The translations under genes were made by a program, and so were the position numbers. This document shows, piece by piece, positions 26,201 through 34,364 of a stretch of 64,000 nt of DNA. The DNA lies in NCBI RefSeq assembly GCF_006539125.1, contig NZ_BJMK01000002.1, positions 62,001 through 126,000 on the forward strand. The letters are read 5' to 3'. The notes beneath the pieces were generated by a model. The model was given only the letters and a program-made list of their open reading frames with translations. It did no database searches and was not told where the DNA came from. This DNA comes from Gluconobacter sphaericus NBRC 12467 (GTDB lineage Bacteria > Pseudomonadota > Alphaproteobacteria > Acetobacterales > Acetobacteraceae). Position 1 is the first letter of the stretch, and the number at the start of each line of letters is the position of its first letter.

Positions 26201-28039
26201 GTGAATGATGACTCCGCCTCTTTCCCGACAGGTCAGGCGCTGGACGCTGACCGGCTCGAACAGGGCCGGGAGCGTCGGCGTGCCGAATCGGCGCGCGCGG
26301 GGCTGGGTGAGGCCTTTCGGAAGATCGGCGCAAAGATCCTGAAGCGTCTGCGGCCCCGTCAGGCATCGGAGATGTCCCTGTCGCGCAAGCGTCTTGCTTC
26401 GCCGCTTCTGGTGCGGATCCTGCTGCTCAACGCCCTGCCGCTCGCCCTTCTGGCCGTCACGCTTCTGTTTCTGGACCAGTTCCAGAACGGCCTGCTGGAA
26501 ACCGACGTCAATGCCCTGCGCGAGCAGGCTCATATCTATGCCGGAGCTCTCGGCCAGTCCGCCGTCCGCATCAGCGCCCATGCGCCCGGTCATCCGGCGC
26601 CCGGTGGCAATCTGGAGCTGGACGTGGCGCAGGCCCGCCCCCTGTTGGCCCGTCTGACCGAACCGAGTCCCAACGCCCATGCCCTGCTGTTCGATCCGGA
26701 CGGCAAGCTTGTCGTGGACAGTCGCACGGCCTCGCGTGGCAAACAGGATCATGCTGCTCCTGACCCTGTCGATGGGGGATCGTGGCAGCCGCCCCGGAAT
26801 AATATTCTCGAAAGTTTCTACGACTGGCTGCTGTCGCTTCTGCCGCTGACCTCCAGTGAGGAAGTGACGCTCGATACCAACGATACCGCCATGGATGGCC
26901 CGCATGACGCCCAGCCGCTTCATTCGCAAGCCGAACTGCCGCCCTTCATCCGGCGCACCAAGGACCACCAGCTTGTCGTGACGGTTGTGGAACCGGTTGT
27001 GCGCGATGGTGTGACTGTTGGCGAAATCCAGCTCACACGTCATGCGCCCGAGGTGGACCGCACGCTTTTCGCCGTTCGCTCCTCGATCCTGTCGCTGGTT
27101 CTGGCAGCCCTGCTCGTGACGGTTCTGCTGTCCTGGTACCTGTCGCTTACGATCGCCCGTCCGCTGTTGACGCTGGCGCGTGCGTCCAACGACATGCGCG
27201 AGACGGATGGCCGCAAAGACCTTGTGCCCGAGCGGCTTTTGGCCCGGCGTGATGAAATCGGCGTTCTGGCCCGCTCGCTCCGGGGCAGTGCGCTGGCGCT
27301 TTGGGCACGGATGGACGACATCGAACGCTTCGCCGCCGATGTCAGCCACGAAATCAAGAATCCGCTTTCGTCTATCCGTTCCGCCATCGAGACCCTGCCG
27401 CGCATCCAGATCGCCGAACGGCGCGAACGGCTCCTTGGCATCATTAACAGTGACGTCAAACGGCTGGACCGTCTGATTACGGACATTTCCGACGCCAGCC
27501 GTATCGACGCTGAACTTTCCCGCGTACGTCCAGAGCCGGTCTCTGTTGTGGCACTGCTCTCTATTCTGGCTGAAATGCACCAGACAACGCGTCGGGAAAA
27601 CGATCCCGTTCTCCGACTCGATGTCCGCGATCAGGATCCACCACTGAAGGCGCTGGCTGTGGAAGATCGCTTGGTGCAGGTTCTGCGCAACCTGATCGGC
27701 AATGCAGTGTCGTTCTCACCACCAAAAGGTATCATTGCCCTGCATGCCAGCGCGCGCGATATCGCCGGGGAGGGGCCCGGGACCGGCAGTGTGGTTGAAA
27801 TCACCATCACCGATCAGGGCCCCGGCATTCCGCCCGGAAAGCTCGATAGCATTTTTGACCGTTTCTATTCAGAGCGGCCCCAGACCGAAAACTTCGGCCA
27901 GCATTCCGGTCTCGGCCTCGCGATCAGCCGGCAGATCATTCACGCCCTGCGTGGCAGTCTGTTCGCGGAGAACCGGATGGATGCGTCCGGGACGATCCGC
28001 GGCGCCTGCTTCGTGGTGCGGCTGCCCCGTGCGTCCTGA
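26201..28039 (+). CDS. chvG: ChvG-type sensor histidine kinase
   Basis: The 612-residue membrane kinase begins at GTG 26201, six bases after chvI. It has two transmembrane segments (about 67-90 and 285-312) flanking a periplasmic sensor domain, then HAMP, the phosphorylation site His383 (DVSHEIKNPLSS), N-box (RNLIGNAVSFSPP) and the ATP lid (DQGPGIP and HSGLGLAIS). The long periplasmic loop and the H-box with EIKNPL are typical of ChvG/ExoS. It phosphorylates ChvI. The signal in acetic acid bacteria is not shown by the sequence; acid or envelope stress is inferred from the family. Confidence 0.88.
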   Translation: MNDDSASFPTGQALDADRLEQGRERRRAESARAGLGEAFRKIGAKILKRLRPRQASEMSLSRKRLASPLLVRILLLNALPLALLAVTLLFLDQFQNGLLETDVNALREQAHIYAGALGQSAVRISAHAPGHPAPGGNLELDVAQARPLLARLTEPSPNAHALLFDPDGKLVVDSRTASRGKQDHAAPDPVDGGSWQPPRNNILESFYDWLLSLLPLTSSEEVTLDTNDTAMDGPHDAQPLHSQAELPPFIRRTKDHQLVVTVVEPVVRDGVTVGEIQLTRHAPEVDRTLFAVRSSILSLVLAALLVTVLLSWYLSLTIARPLLTLARASNDMRETDGRKDLVPERLLARRDEIGVLARSLRGSALALWARMDDIERFAADVSHEIKNPLSSIRSAIETLPRIQIAERRERLLGIINSDVKRLDRLITDISDASRIDAELSRVRPEPVSVVALLSILAEMHQTTRRENDPVLRLDVRDQDPPLKALAVEDRLVQVLRNLIGNAVSFSPPKGIIALHASARDIAGEGPGTGSVVEITITDQGPGIPPGKLDSIFDRFYSERPQTENFGQHSGLGLAISRQIIHALRGSLFAENRMDASGTIRGACFVVRLPRAS

Positions 28040-28173
28040 GGTTGACAGTCTGGCCGGGGCCTGAACGGTGATGGCCGGTTCCGAGGATAGCCCGTCGATC
28101 ACGCCTGGCACGAGCGTCGCCGCAAAGGGGAGAGCAAGGACCAGCACCAGGAGGAGATGTCGGGCCATGACGG

Positions 28174-28566
28174 TTACTTTCTGGCGGACAGGGCGAGGAA
28201 GATATGCCCGTTCCGGCGGCTGGCTCGCTGTCGGTCGCGCAGGTTATCCAGACTGACCCGGGCATCGGAGAGAGCATCCTGTTCGCAGTCAGTCACGTCG
28301 ACTGCGAACGGCCAGTTCTCTTCCTGAAGCTGGTTGCAGACGGCGCGGGAGGCTTGAATAACCTGCTGCGTTGCCGTTTCCCAGCCGCTCCGGGACGTAA
28401 GATCCAGCGAAGACAGATTGACTGTCATGCTGACCTTGTCAGTGTTGGCCGGCGCGGTGCTGGCCGGAGTGGTCTCGGCTTGTGTCGGGGTGGCCTGAGC
28501 AGCCTGAAGTGACAGGGCAATGCTGGCAGACACGGCGCAGGTCAGAAGGAAAGAAAAGCGGATCAT
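28174..28566 (-). CDS. UrcA-family secreted protein
   Basis: The 130-residue protein has a signal peptide (about 1-26) and the UrcA-family pattern: a VNLSSLDLTSRSGWETA segment, VIQASRAVC, then a second cysteine in VTDCEQDALSDARV, so one disulfide is likely. UrcA proteins are small exported proteins of unknown function, frequent in alphaproteobacteria. It sits antiparallel between chvG and hprK. ATG 28566 is preferred over an upstream ATG at 28620, because the signal peptide then begins at once. Confidence 0.75.
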   Translation of the reverse strand: MIRFSFLLTCAVSASIALSLQAAQATPTQAETTPASTAPANTDKVSMTVNLSSLDLTSRSGWETATQQVIQASRAVCNQLQEENWPFAVDVTDCEQDALSDARVSLDNLRDRQRASRRNGHIFLALSARK

Positions 28567-28736
28567 GGCGTGAAGCTCCTGAAGAGAAATCCGACGTTCA
28601 TGGCGTCTGGAAATCTTCAATGCATGAAGCGTGCCAATTTTTATTTTTCGCGCCTTAAATCTATTTCGTAAAAGCTGACTAAAGCCAAAAAACTATAAAA
28701 ATGGTCATTTACGCCATAAAATGATGTGTTTTGTTG

Positions 28737-29108
28737 TTATTTATGTGGAACGGCGGTCAAGCTAAGGGAGATGCGTTGCTCGGGTAGGGGAAAACGCTGC
28801 ACGATGCGCAGGGTTAGCGCGGGTTTTGCTGTCGCCAGGGCCTCGTTCAGGGCAGCCTGACAATGAGTAAAAGTCTGCCCTTCGCGGATCATGGCGGCGA
28901 CGTGTCGGGTATGGCCCAGGGTGAGGCCATGATCGGCCAGAGCTTCGGAAATGGCGGAAAGTGCTGCCTGACATTCATCCGATAGCCGGCCGGGACGGTC
29001 CCCGTCCGGACCGAAGCCACTGAAATCGGTGCAGATGACTTCGTCTCCATGTACGGTGACGGTCTGGCGAGGGGAGGATGCGCCCATGGGTTCGTGGTCC
29101 TGCTCCAT
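28737..29108 (-). CDS. Rid (YjgF/YER057c)-like small protein
   Basis: The 123-residue protein aligns by eye in length and spacing with the Rid family: a helix SAISEALADHGLTLGHTRHV, a middle FTHCQAALNEAL segment and a final KPALTLRIVQRFPLPE strand. Classic Rid members deaminate reactive enamine intermediates using a key arginine, which I cannot place with confidence here. So the family call is tentative and enzyme activity is unproven. It diverges from hprK by 69 bases and lies upstream of the UrcA gene on the same strand. Confidence 0.5.
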   Translation of the reverse strand: MEQDHEPMGASSPRQTVTVHGDEVICTDFSGFGPDGDRPGRLSDECQAALSAISEALADHGLTLGHTRHVAAMIREGQTFTHCQAALNEALATAKPALTLRIVQRFPLPEQRISLSLTAVPHK

Positions 29109-29177
29109 GTCAGGGATCCATCATGCCCCTGTCTGGCCCAAGGTCTTAGTCCGCTCCTGTGGAGGTCGCAATCCATC

Positions 29178-29639
29178 ATGTCCGTCCTGTCCTTACTGCC
29201 TGAAGGCTCGGTTCATGCCTGTTGCGTGGCATGGAACGGAGACGGCGTACTGATTTCCGGCCCACCCGGATCGGGGAAATCCGAACTGGCCCTGCGGCTG
29301 ATGGATGCGGGTTTCGATCTCGTGGCGGATGACCGGGTCCTGCTGGATGGTGCTGTGGCGTCCGCCCCCGAACGCCTTGCGGGGCTGATTGAGGTCCGGG
29401 GGGTTGGTATCCTTAAGACATCCTTTGTCACAAAATCGACGGTGCGTCTGCGGGTCTGTCTGGGCCAAGGGCAGACCCGTCTGCCAGAGCCCTGCCGGGA
29501 CCCGTGGACGGGAGCAGTCATGCTGTATCTGGAGCCCGGTTTTCCGGGAACGGTGGCGCGGATCCGGGCCGCCCTCAAAGCCTGCTGCGGGCCTTATGAA
29601 TGGGTGGCGGGAGCTGGAGGCGATGTTGCAAAAACGTGA
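29178..29639 (+). CDS. hprK: HPr kinase/phosphorylase, short alphaproteobacterial form
   Basis: The 153-residue protein is the catalytic domain only; Gram-positive HprK is about twice as long. Walker A GPPGSGKS is at 28-35, LVADD at 48-52 and the HprK signature IEVRGVGI at 71-78. It should phosphorylate HPr on its regulatory serine (Ser53 of the HPr encoded downstream) and may reverse it. It leads the hprK-rapZ-EIIA-HPr-ptsI cluster. ATG 29178 fits other short forms; the frame is open upstream. Confidence 0.92.
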   Translation: MSVLSLLPEGSVHACCVAWNGDGVLISGPPGSGKSELALRLMDAGFDLVADDRVLLDGAVASAPERLAGLIEVRGVGILKTSFVTKSTVRLRVCLGQGQTRLPEPCRDPWTGAVMLYLEPGFPGTVARIRAALKACCGPYEWVAGAGGDVAKT

Positions 29640-29688
29640 AAATGCGAAATAGTTCCGTACAAAAAGAAAAACGGCTAGAGTGTGGCAC

Positions 29689-30654
29689 ATGGCATCGGCG
29701 AACCATCCCGAGTCTGGCTCCATATCCGGATATGATCATGGTTCCCGCCGGATCCTGATCGTGACGGGTCTGTCCGGGGCGGGAAAATCATCCATATTGC
29801 GGGTTCTGGAAGATCTGGGTCATGAGGTCGTGGATAACCCACCCCTGAACCTGATCCAGGCGCTCGCCTCACGGGCCGGGCAGAATCTGGCCATCGGGAT
29901 CGACGTCCGCAGTCGCGGGTTCGAGGCCTCCCGTGTACTGGAAGAGCTCGAACGCCTCCGACTTCTGCCGGACTGCTCGGTCCAGCTTCTTTACGCCACC
30001 GCCGAACCCGAAATCCTTTTGCGTCGCTTCACCGCCACGCGCCGTCGCCATCCGCTGGTCACCAGCGGCACGGTCCTCCCAGGAATTGAACAGGAGACTG
30101 CTCTTCTGGCTCCGCTGCGGGCCAACGCGGATCTCGTTATCGACACATCTGACCTTCCATCGCCGGAATTGCGTCAGCTGATTGAGACGCGCTTTGGCAG
30201 CGCAGGTGGTGAAGGGCTGACGGTTGCACTGATGTCCTTTGCCTATCCGTCCGGTCTGCCCCGCGAGGCGGACATGGTTTTTGATGCACGCTTCCTGCGC
30301 AATCCCCATTATGATCCCCTGCTTCAGCCCATGACCGGGCTGGATGAGGCGGTTGTGCAATACGTGAAGTCGGACCCAGCCTATCCCGCATTCTTCGGCC
30401 ATATCCAGAGCCTGTTGGAACTTGTGCTTCCTCGGTTTGTGGCTGAAGGCAAGAAATATGCGACCATCGCCATCGGGTGCAGTGGCGGTCGCCACCGCTC
30501 AGTGACAATCGTTGAAGAATTGGCCCGCATTCTCCCGAAAACCGCACCGGTCGGGCCCATGATGGTCCTGCACCGCGAACTCGCCCGCAAGGGGCTGGCG
30601 TCCTGGCGCTGGGCCGTTCCCCCCCAGGATCCTTCACAGGACACAACGGTATGA
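29689..30654 (+). CDS. rapZ: RNase adapter RapZ (YvcJ-type P-loop protein)
   Basis: The 321-residue P-loop protein has Walker A GLSGAGKS at 27-34 and the conserved C-terminal motif IGCSGGRHRSV near 261-271. In Escherichia coli RapZ binds GlmZ-type small RNAs and glucosamine-6-phosphate to control amino-sugar synthesis; YvcJ is the Gram-positive relative. Linkage to hprK and PTS genes is common. Its role here is inferred. A GTG at 29680 could add three residues. Its stop overlaps the next ATG by four bases. Confidence 0.93.
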   Translation: MASANHPESGSISGYDHGSRRILIVTGLSGAGKSSILRVLEDLGHEVVDNPPLNLIQALASRAGQNLAIGIDVRSRGFEASRVLEELERLRLLPDCSVQLLYATAEPEILLRRFTATRRRHPLVTSGTVLPGIEQETALLAPLRANADLVIDTSDLPSPELRQLIETRFGSAGGEGLTVALMSFAYPSGLPREADMVFDARFLRNPHYDPLLQPMTGLDEAVVQYVKSDPAYPAFFGHIQSLLELVLPRFVAEGKKYATIAIGCSGGRHRSVTIVEELARILPKTAPVGPMMVLHRELARKGLASWRWAVPPQDPSQDTTV

Positions 30655-31091
30655 TCGGACTGATGCTGGTAACGCATGGGCGCCTTGGGGATGTCCTGCT
30701 GGAAACGCTGGTTCATGTCGTGGGACCCCAGACCCAGGTCGGTGTGGTGGGCGTGGCGGATGATGATGATCCGGCACTTCTCCGGCCAGCCGCCGAGCGC
30801 CTGCTCCAACGCCTCGATACCGGGGACGGAGTGCTGCTGTTGACGGATATTTTCGGAAGCTCGCCGTCCAATCTGGCGCTCTCCCTGCGGGAGCCAGGGC
30901 ATATTGAGGTCGTGTCGGGCGTGAATGTGCCCATGCTGGTCAAGCTGGCGAAAACAAGGCGGGACCTGGACCTTGCAGGCTGCGTGGAAAAGGCCACAAT
31001 GGCTGGGCGGAAGTATATAGCCGTGGCGTCACAGCTTCCCGACCCCTGTCTCCATGGCGGGCCGCGTGCCTGTACGCTGCCGGTTCATTGA
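30651..31091 (+). CDS. PTS EIIA-Man family regulatory protein
   Basis: The 146-residue protein has the mannose-class EIIA fold, with the phosphorylation site His9 in LVTHG and the later DIFGSSPSN loop. It takes phosphate from HPr. No EIIB or EIIC permease is encoded nearby, so it probably works as a signalling output rather than in sugar uptake. It is coupled to rapZ by an ATGA overlap and is followed 13 bases later by HPr. Confidence 0.92.
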   Translation: MIGLMLVTHGRLGDVLLETLVHVVGPQTQVGVVGVADDDDPALLRPAAERLLQRLDTGDGVLLLTDIFGSSPSNLALSLREPGHIEVVSGVNVPMLVKLAKTRRDLDLAGCVEKATMAGRKYIAVASQLPDPCLHGGPRACTLPVH

Positions 31092-31104
31092 ATTGGTTCC
31101 CTGA

Positions 31105-31395
31105 ATGAGCGACACGACCCTTTCTGTTCCGCCGCGTACCGTTACCATCGTCAATCATCTGGGCCTTCATGCTCGTCCCGCTGCCAAAATCGTCACGACG
31201 GCCGAGCGTTTTGACGCCGAGATCACGATCGCCCATGGCACCAATGTTGTCTCTGCCCTGTCGATCATGGGGCTGATGATGCTGGGCGCGGGAGAAGGGC
31301 AGGACGTCACGCTGCGTGCCCATGGCCCGCAGGCTGCCGAAGCGCTCGACGCGCTACAGGCCCTGATCGCGGACGGGTTCGGCGAGCGTGACTGA
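31105..31395 (+). CDS. Phosphocarrier protein HPr
   Basis: The 96-residue HPr has the histidine site His22 (LGLHARPAA), phosphorylated by EI, and a regulatory serine Ser53 in ALSIMGLMM, the target of HPr kinase. Both sites are intact, so phosphate can arrive by either route. The gene ends inside the start of ptsI (8-base overlap), which points to coupled translation and a matched supply of the two proteins. Confidence 0.95.
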   Translation: MSDTTLSVPPRTVTIVNHLGLHARPAAKIVTTAERFDAEITIAHGTNVVSALSIMGLMMLGAGEGQDVTLRAHGPQAAEALDALQALIADGFGERD

Positions 31396-33259
31396 AACGC
31401 CCCCCCGATCGACCCGCAGCCGCTCTCCTCGCACATCCCGCCGCAGTGCGCGCTCAGGTGTTTTCCTTCAGGGCAAGGCCATCACGCCGGGCATGGCGCT
31501 CGGTCCGGCAGGGCGTGTTGAAGAACTTCCCCTTCCCGACATTACCGAGCGCTACAGTGCCATCGGACCGGAAGCCGAGGGTGTCCGGCTGGATGAGGCG
31601 GTCGCACGGGCGCTGCACCAGATTGAAAAGATGCGAGACCGGTTGGTCGGGTTGCCGGAAGAGGGCCGCGAGGAAATTGCCTCCCTTCTGATGGTCTATG
31701 AACGGATGCTTGGTTCATCGCGTCTGCTGCGTCAGGTTCGTAGCCGGATTGCCGACGACGGACTTTGCGCCGAAGCCGCTGTTTCAGAAGTGACGCATGA
31801 GCTGGCGTTGCAGGTCTCGCGCATGGCCGAGGCCGTGGCGCACGAGAACAACACGCAGGAAGCCGACGCCAATCTGCGTCTGGCGGGAGAGTTTGAGGAA
31901 ATTGGTCGTCGTCTGGTGCGAAACCTGACCGGCATTTCCTATCGCGCATTTTCCAGCCTGCCTCCGGGGTCTGTTCTGGTCGCTGAGCAACTGCGTCCGG
32001 CCGATGTCGCTATGATCGACCCGGCCCGGGTCGCGGCCGTCGTCACACAGGGCGGTGGCGGTGCGGATCACACGGCGATTCTGCTGCGTGCGCTCGACAT
32101 TCCTGCCATCCTTGCCGTGCCGAACCTCATGGCGCAGGTGCAGGAAGGCGAAATGCTGGTCGTGGACGGGCATCTCGGCACCGTCACGCTTTCTCCTAAT
32201 GAGAGCGAGCTGCGTCTGGCTGCGGAATCCGCGCAGCGCGAAGCCAAGGAAAAGCGGGCTTTCGGGCGCCTCAAGCGCCTTCCGGCCGAGCTTCAGAGCG
32301 GCGAGGACATCGAGCTTTCAGCCAATCTGGAACTCCCGGCGGAAATGCCGATGCTCCTGCGCAATGGCGCGAAAGGCATTGGTCTGCTGCGTAGCGAGTT
32401 CCTGTTTGGCGAACGTGAGGATCTGCCTGACGAAGACGGTCAGACGGAGACCTATCGCGCCATCGTTCAGGCCATGGACGGACGTCCCGTGACGATCCGC
32501 GTGCTGGACTGGGGCGGTGAGAAGGGGCGTGCCTGCATGCGCAGACTGGGTCTGGCGGAGCAGGTTGCAGATGGCGACAATCCTGCGCTGGGTTTGCGGG
32601 GCGTGCGGCTTCTGCTCCGCGTACCGGAGGTTCTGGAGACGCAGTTTGCGGCTATCCTTCGGGCCGCAGAGCCTGAAGAGGGCGTACCTCCCGGCCAAGT
32701 GCGGATCCTGTTACCGATGGTCACGTCTTCGGACGAGATCTTGGAAGCTCGCGAGATTTACGAACGGGTAGTACGCCGCCTTAAGCGCAAGGGACACACG
32801 CTCCCTGACCCGGTGCCCCCGCTGGGAATCATGGTCGAGACGCCGGCCGCGGCCCTTACTGTGGATACGCTGGCCCGACACGCCGATTTCATGGCGCTCG
32901 GCACCAATGACCTGACGATGTACACACTTGCCGTGGACCGTGCCGATTCCATGGTGGCAGATCGTTACAGCCCGCTCCATCCCGGTGTGTTGAGGCTGAT
33001 TGAGGCGGCTGTGGATTCAGCGCTGCGGGCGCGCCGTCCGATCTCGGTCTGTGGTGAGATGGCATCCGATCCCCGGGTGGTGGCGCTACTGATTGGCATG
33101 GGTCTGCGGTCTTTTTCCATGAATTCCGCCTCTCTGCCGCGCGTGAAACGCCTGATCCGCACCCTTACGCTCGAAGACTGCGACCAGCTCCGCCGACAGG
33201 TCATGCTGGAAAGCGATCCGAAGGCGATCCAGGATCTGGTGCGTCAGTTCGCGGCTTGA
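31388..33259 (+). CDS. ptsI: Phosphoenolpyruvate-protein phosphotransferase (EI)
   Basis: EI transfers phosphate from PEP to HPr. The 623-residue protein has the phosphohistidine domain with His228 (GADHTAILLRAL), and the PEP-binding barrel with NDLTMYTLAVDRAD and the active Cys555 (VCGEMASDP). The start is GTG at 31388, overlapping the HPr stop. The first 25 residues are Arg/Ser-rich and look like a lineage-specific extension. The length is otherwise normal, and it completes the phosphorelay with HPr and EIIA. Confidence 0.95.
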   Translation: MTETPPRSTRSRSPRTSRRSARSGVFLQGKAITPGMALGPAGRVEELPLPDITERYSAIGPEAEGVRLDEAVARALHQIEKMRDRLVGLPEEGREEIASLLMVYERMLGSSRLLRQVRSRIADDGLCAEAAVSEVTHELALQVSRMAEAVAHENNTQEADANLRLAGEFEEIGRRLVRNLTGISYRAFSSLPPGSVLVAEQLRPADVAMIDPARVAAVVTQGGGGADHTAILLRALDIPAILAVPNLMAQVQEGEMLVVDGHLGTVTLSPNESELRLAAESAQREAKEKRAFGRLKRLPAELQSGEDIELSANLELPAEMPMLLRNGAKGIGLLRSEFLFGEREDLPDEDGQTETYRAIVQAMDGRPVTIRVLDWGGEKGRACMRRLGLAEQVADGDNPALGLRGVRLLLRVPEVLETQFAAILRAAEPEEGVPPGQVRILLPMVTSSDEILEAREIYERVVRRLKRKGHTLPDPVPPLGIMVETPAAALTVDTLARHADFMALGTNDLTMYTLAVDRADSMVADRYSPLHPGVLRLIEAAVDSALRARRPISVCGEMASDPRVVALLIGMGLRSFSMNSASLPRVKRLIRTLTLEDCDQLRRQVMLESDPKAIQDLVRQFAA

Positions 33260-33317
33260 CGCCTGTTTGTGGTGAGGTCTCTCGGCAAAGCAGGGCGGGG
33301 ATGCCATATTGACGTTT

Positions 33318-33872
33318 ATGCCGGATTCTTCTGCCATCGCTGACACGCTCATCTTTTCGCCCGAAGTCACGGAACGTCTCGACCGCACGGCCGAATGGTG
33401 CCAACGCAACGGACAACGCCTGACGGAAACACGCCGCCTCGTGCTGGGTCTGATCCTGTCGAGCGAAAAGCCTTCCGGCGCCTATGATCTTCTGTCCAGA
33501 CTGCGCCCGGCTCATCCGAAAGCCGCGCCACCTACGGTTTACCGCGCTCTGGAGTTCCTGCTTGAGAACAGCCTGATCCACCGTCTGGAGCGGCTGAGCG
33601 CCTTTGTCGGCTGTTCGCACGCCGTGGAATGTCCACATGGTTGTGTTCATCATGACGAAGGAGGCATGCACCGTGCGCAGTTTCTGATCTGCCGCGGCTG
33701 CGACCGTGCCTGGGAGCTGGAACAGGAGGCCATCGCCCCAGTGCTGCACCACGCTGCGCAGAGCATGGGCTTCCAAGCCGAAGCAGCGACCGTGGAAATT
33801 GAAGGCCTGTGTGCGGCCTGCCAGAAAGCTGGTGTCACGCCAGTGCGGCGTCCGAAGACCTCAGCAGGCTGA
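33318..33872 (+). CDS. zur: Fur-family zinc uptake regulator (Zur-like)
   Basis: The 184-residue metalloregulator has a winged helix (about 18-88; RLTETRRLVLGLILS and PPTVYRALEFLLE) and a C-terminal dimerisation domain with structural zinc cysteines (CRGC and CAAC). The lack of the Fur-type iron site and the CxxC pairs suggest Zur, which represses zinc-uptake genes when zinc is plentiful. It starts 58 bases after ptsI. A TTG at 33309 could add three residues. Distinguishing Zur from Fur or Mur is by motif only. Confidence 0.78.
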   Translation: MPDSSAIADTLIFSPEVTERLDRTAEWCQRNGQRLTETRRLVLGLILSSEKPSGAYDLLSRLRPAHPKAAPPTVYRALEFLLENSLIHRLERLSAFVGCSHAVECPHGCVHHDEGGMHRAQFLICRGCDRAWELEQEAIAPVLHHAAQSMGFQAEAATVEIEGLCAACQKAGVTPVRRPKTSAG

Positions 33873-33877
33873 GGCGG

Positions 33878-34333
33878 ATGAGCCGTCGCCGTTCTCCGTC
33901 GCCGGCGCTACCGTTCGAAACCTTGCCCAGATCGCGGAGACCGCGTTCAGAGAACACGCAATCCAGTGCGTCTGCACCCTCGATAGAGCAGCCTGATCTC
34001 CTGAACTGGGTGCCTCCGCTCACTCATCTGCGTCCTGAGGATGTTGAAGCCTGTTTCCTCAGTCCTGCCGGTTTTCAGCCGCCGGCTGGGGAGGCGTTTT
34101 TATATCATCTGACGGATGTCGAAACTGCCCGGGCTTACGTGAATAATGCCCTGCCACTGGGGGATGGCCTTGTCTTCCGCAGCGCGGTGCACCTGGCGGA
34201 AGATCTTGCCGATATCTCGGCAGCGGGAGAGCTAGGGGTCGTGAAGGTTCGGCGGCGCCTGATTCAGCCTTGGCTGATGCCAGATCGTCAGGACGGTCGT
34301 CCGTGCTATGTGCTCGGGCCAGAAACGTCATGA
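33878..34333 (+). CDS. Hypothetical protein after zur
   Basis: The 151-residue protein has an Arg/Ser/Pro-rich first 45 residues followed by a better-ordered part (LNWVPPLTHLRPEDVEACF, then LVFRSAVHLAEDLADISAAG). I recognise no family. It starts five bases after the zur stop, so it is very probably cotranscribed with it. There is no signal peptide or membrane segment. Being next to zur hints at a link to metal homeostasis, but this is only positional. Confidence 0.55.
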   Translation: MSRRRSPSPALPFETLPRSRRPRSENTQSSASAPSIEQPDLLNWVPPLTHLRPEDVEACFLSPAGFQPPAGEAFLYHLTDVETARAYVNNALPLGDGLVFRSAVHLAEDLADISAAGELGVVKVRRRLIQPWLMPDRQDGRPCYVLGPETS

Positions 34334-34364
34334 CAGACATCATAGGAAACAGGGGAACAAGCAA

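Noticed and set aside
25406-27580. 724-codon open frame on the minus strand across chvI/chvG
   Set aside because: It is antisense to two genes with clear motifs, and its residues show no domain; long antisense frames are common in GC-rich DNA.
27869-28168. Minus-strand ORF with a signal-like start (MARHLLLVLVLALPF)
   Set aside because: Only the first 43 residues lie outside chvG; the rest is antisense to its 3' end and shows no domain. A very short real gene cannot be fully excluded.
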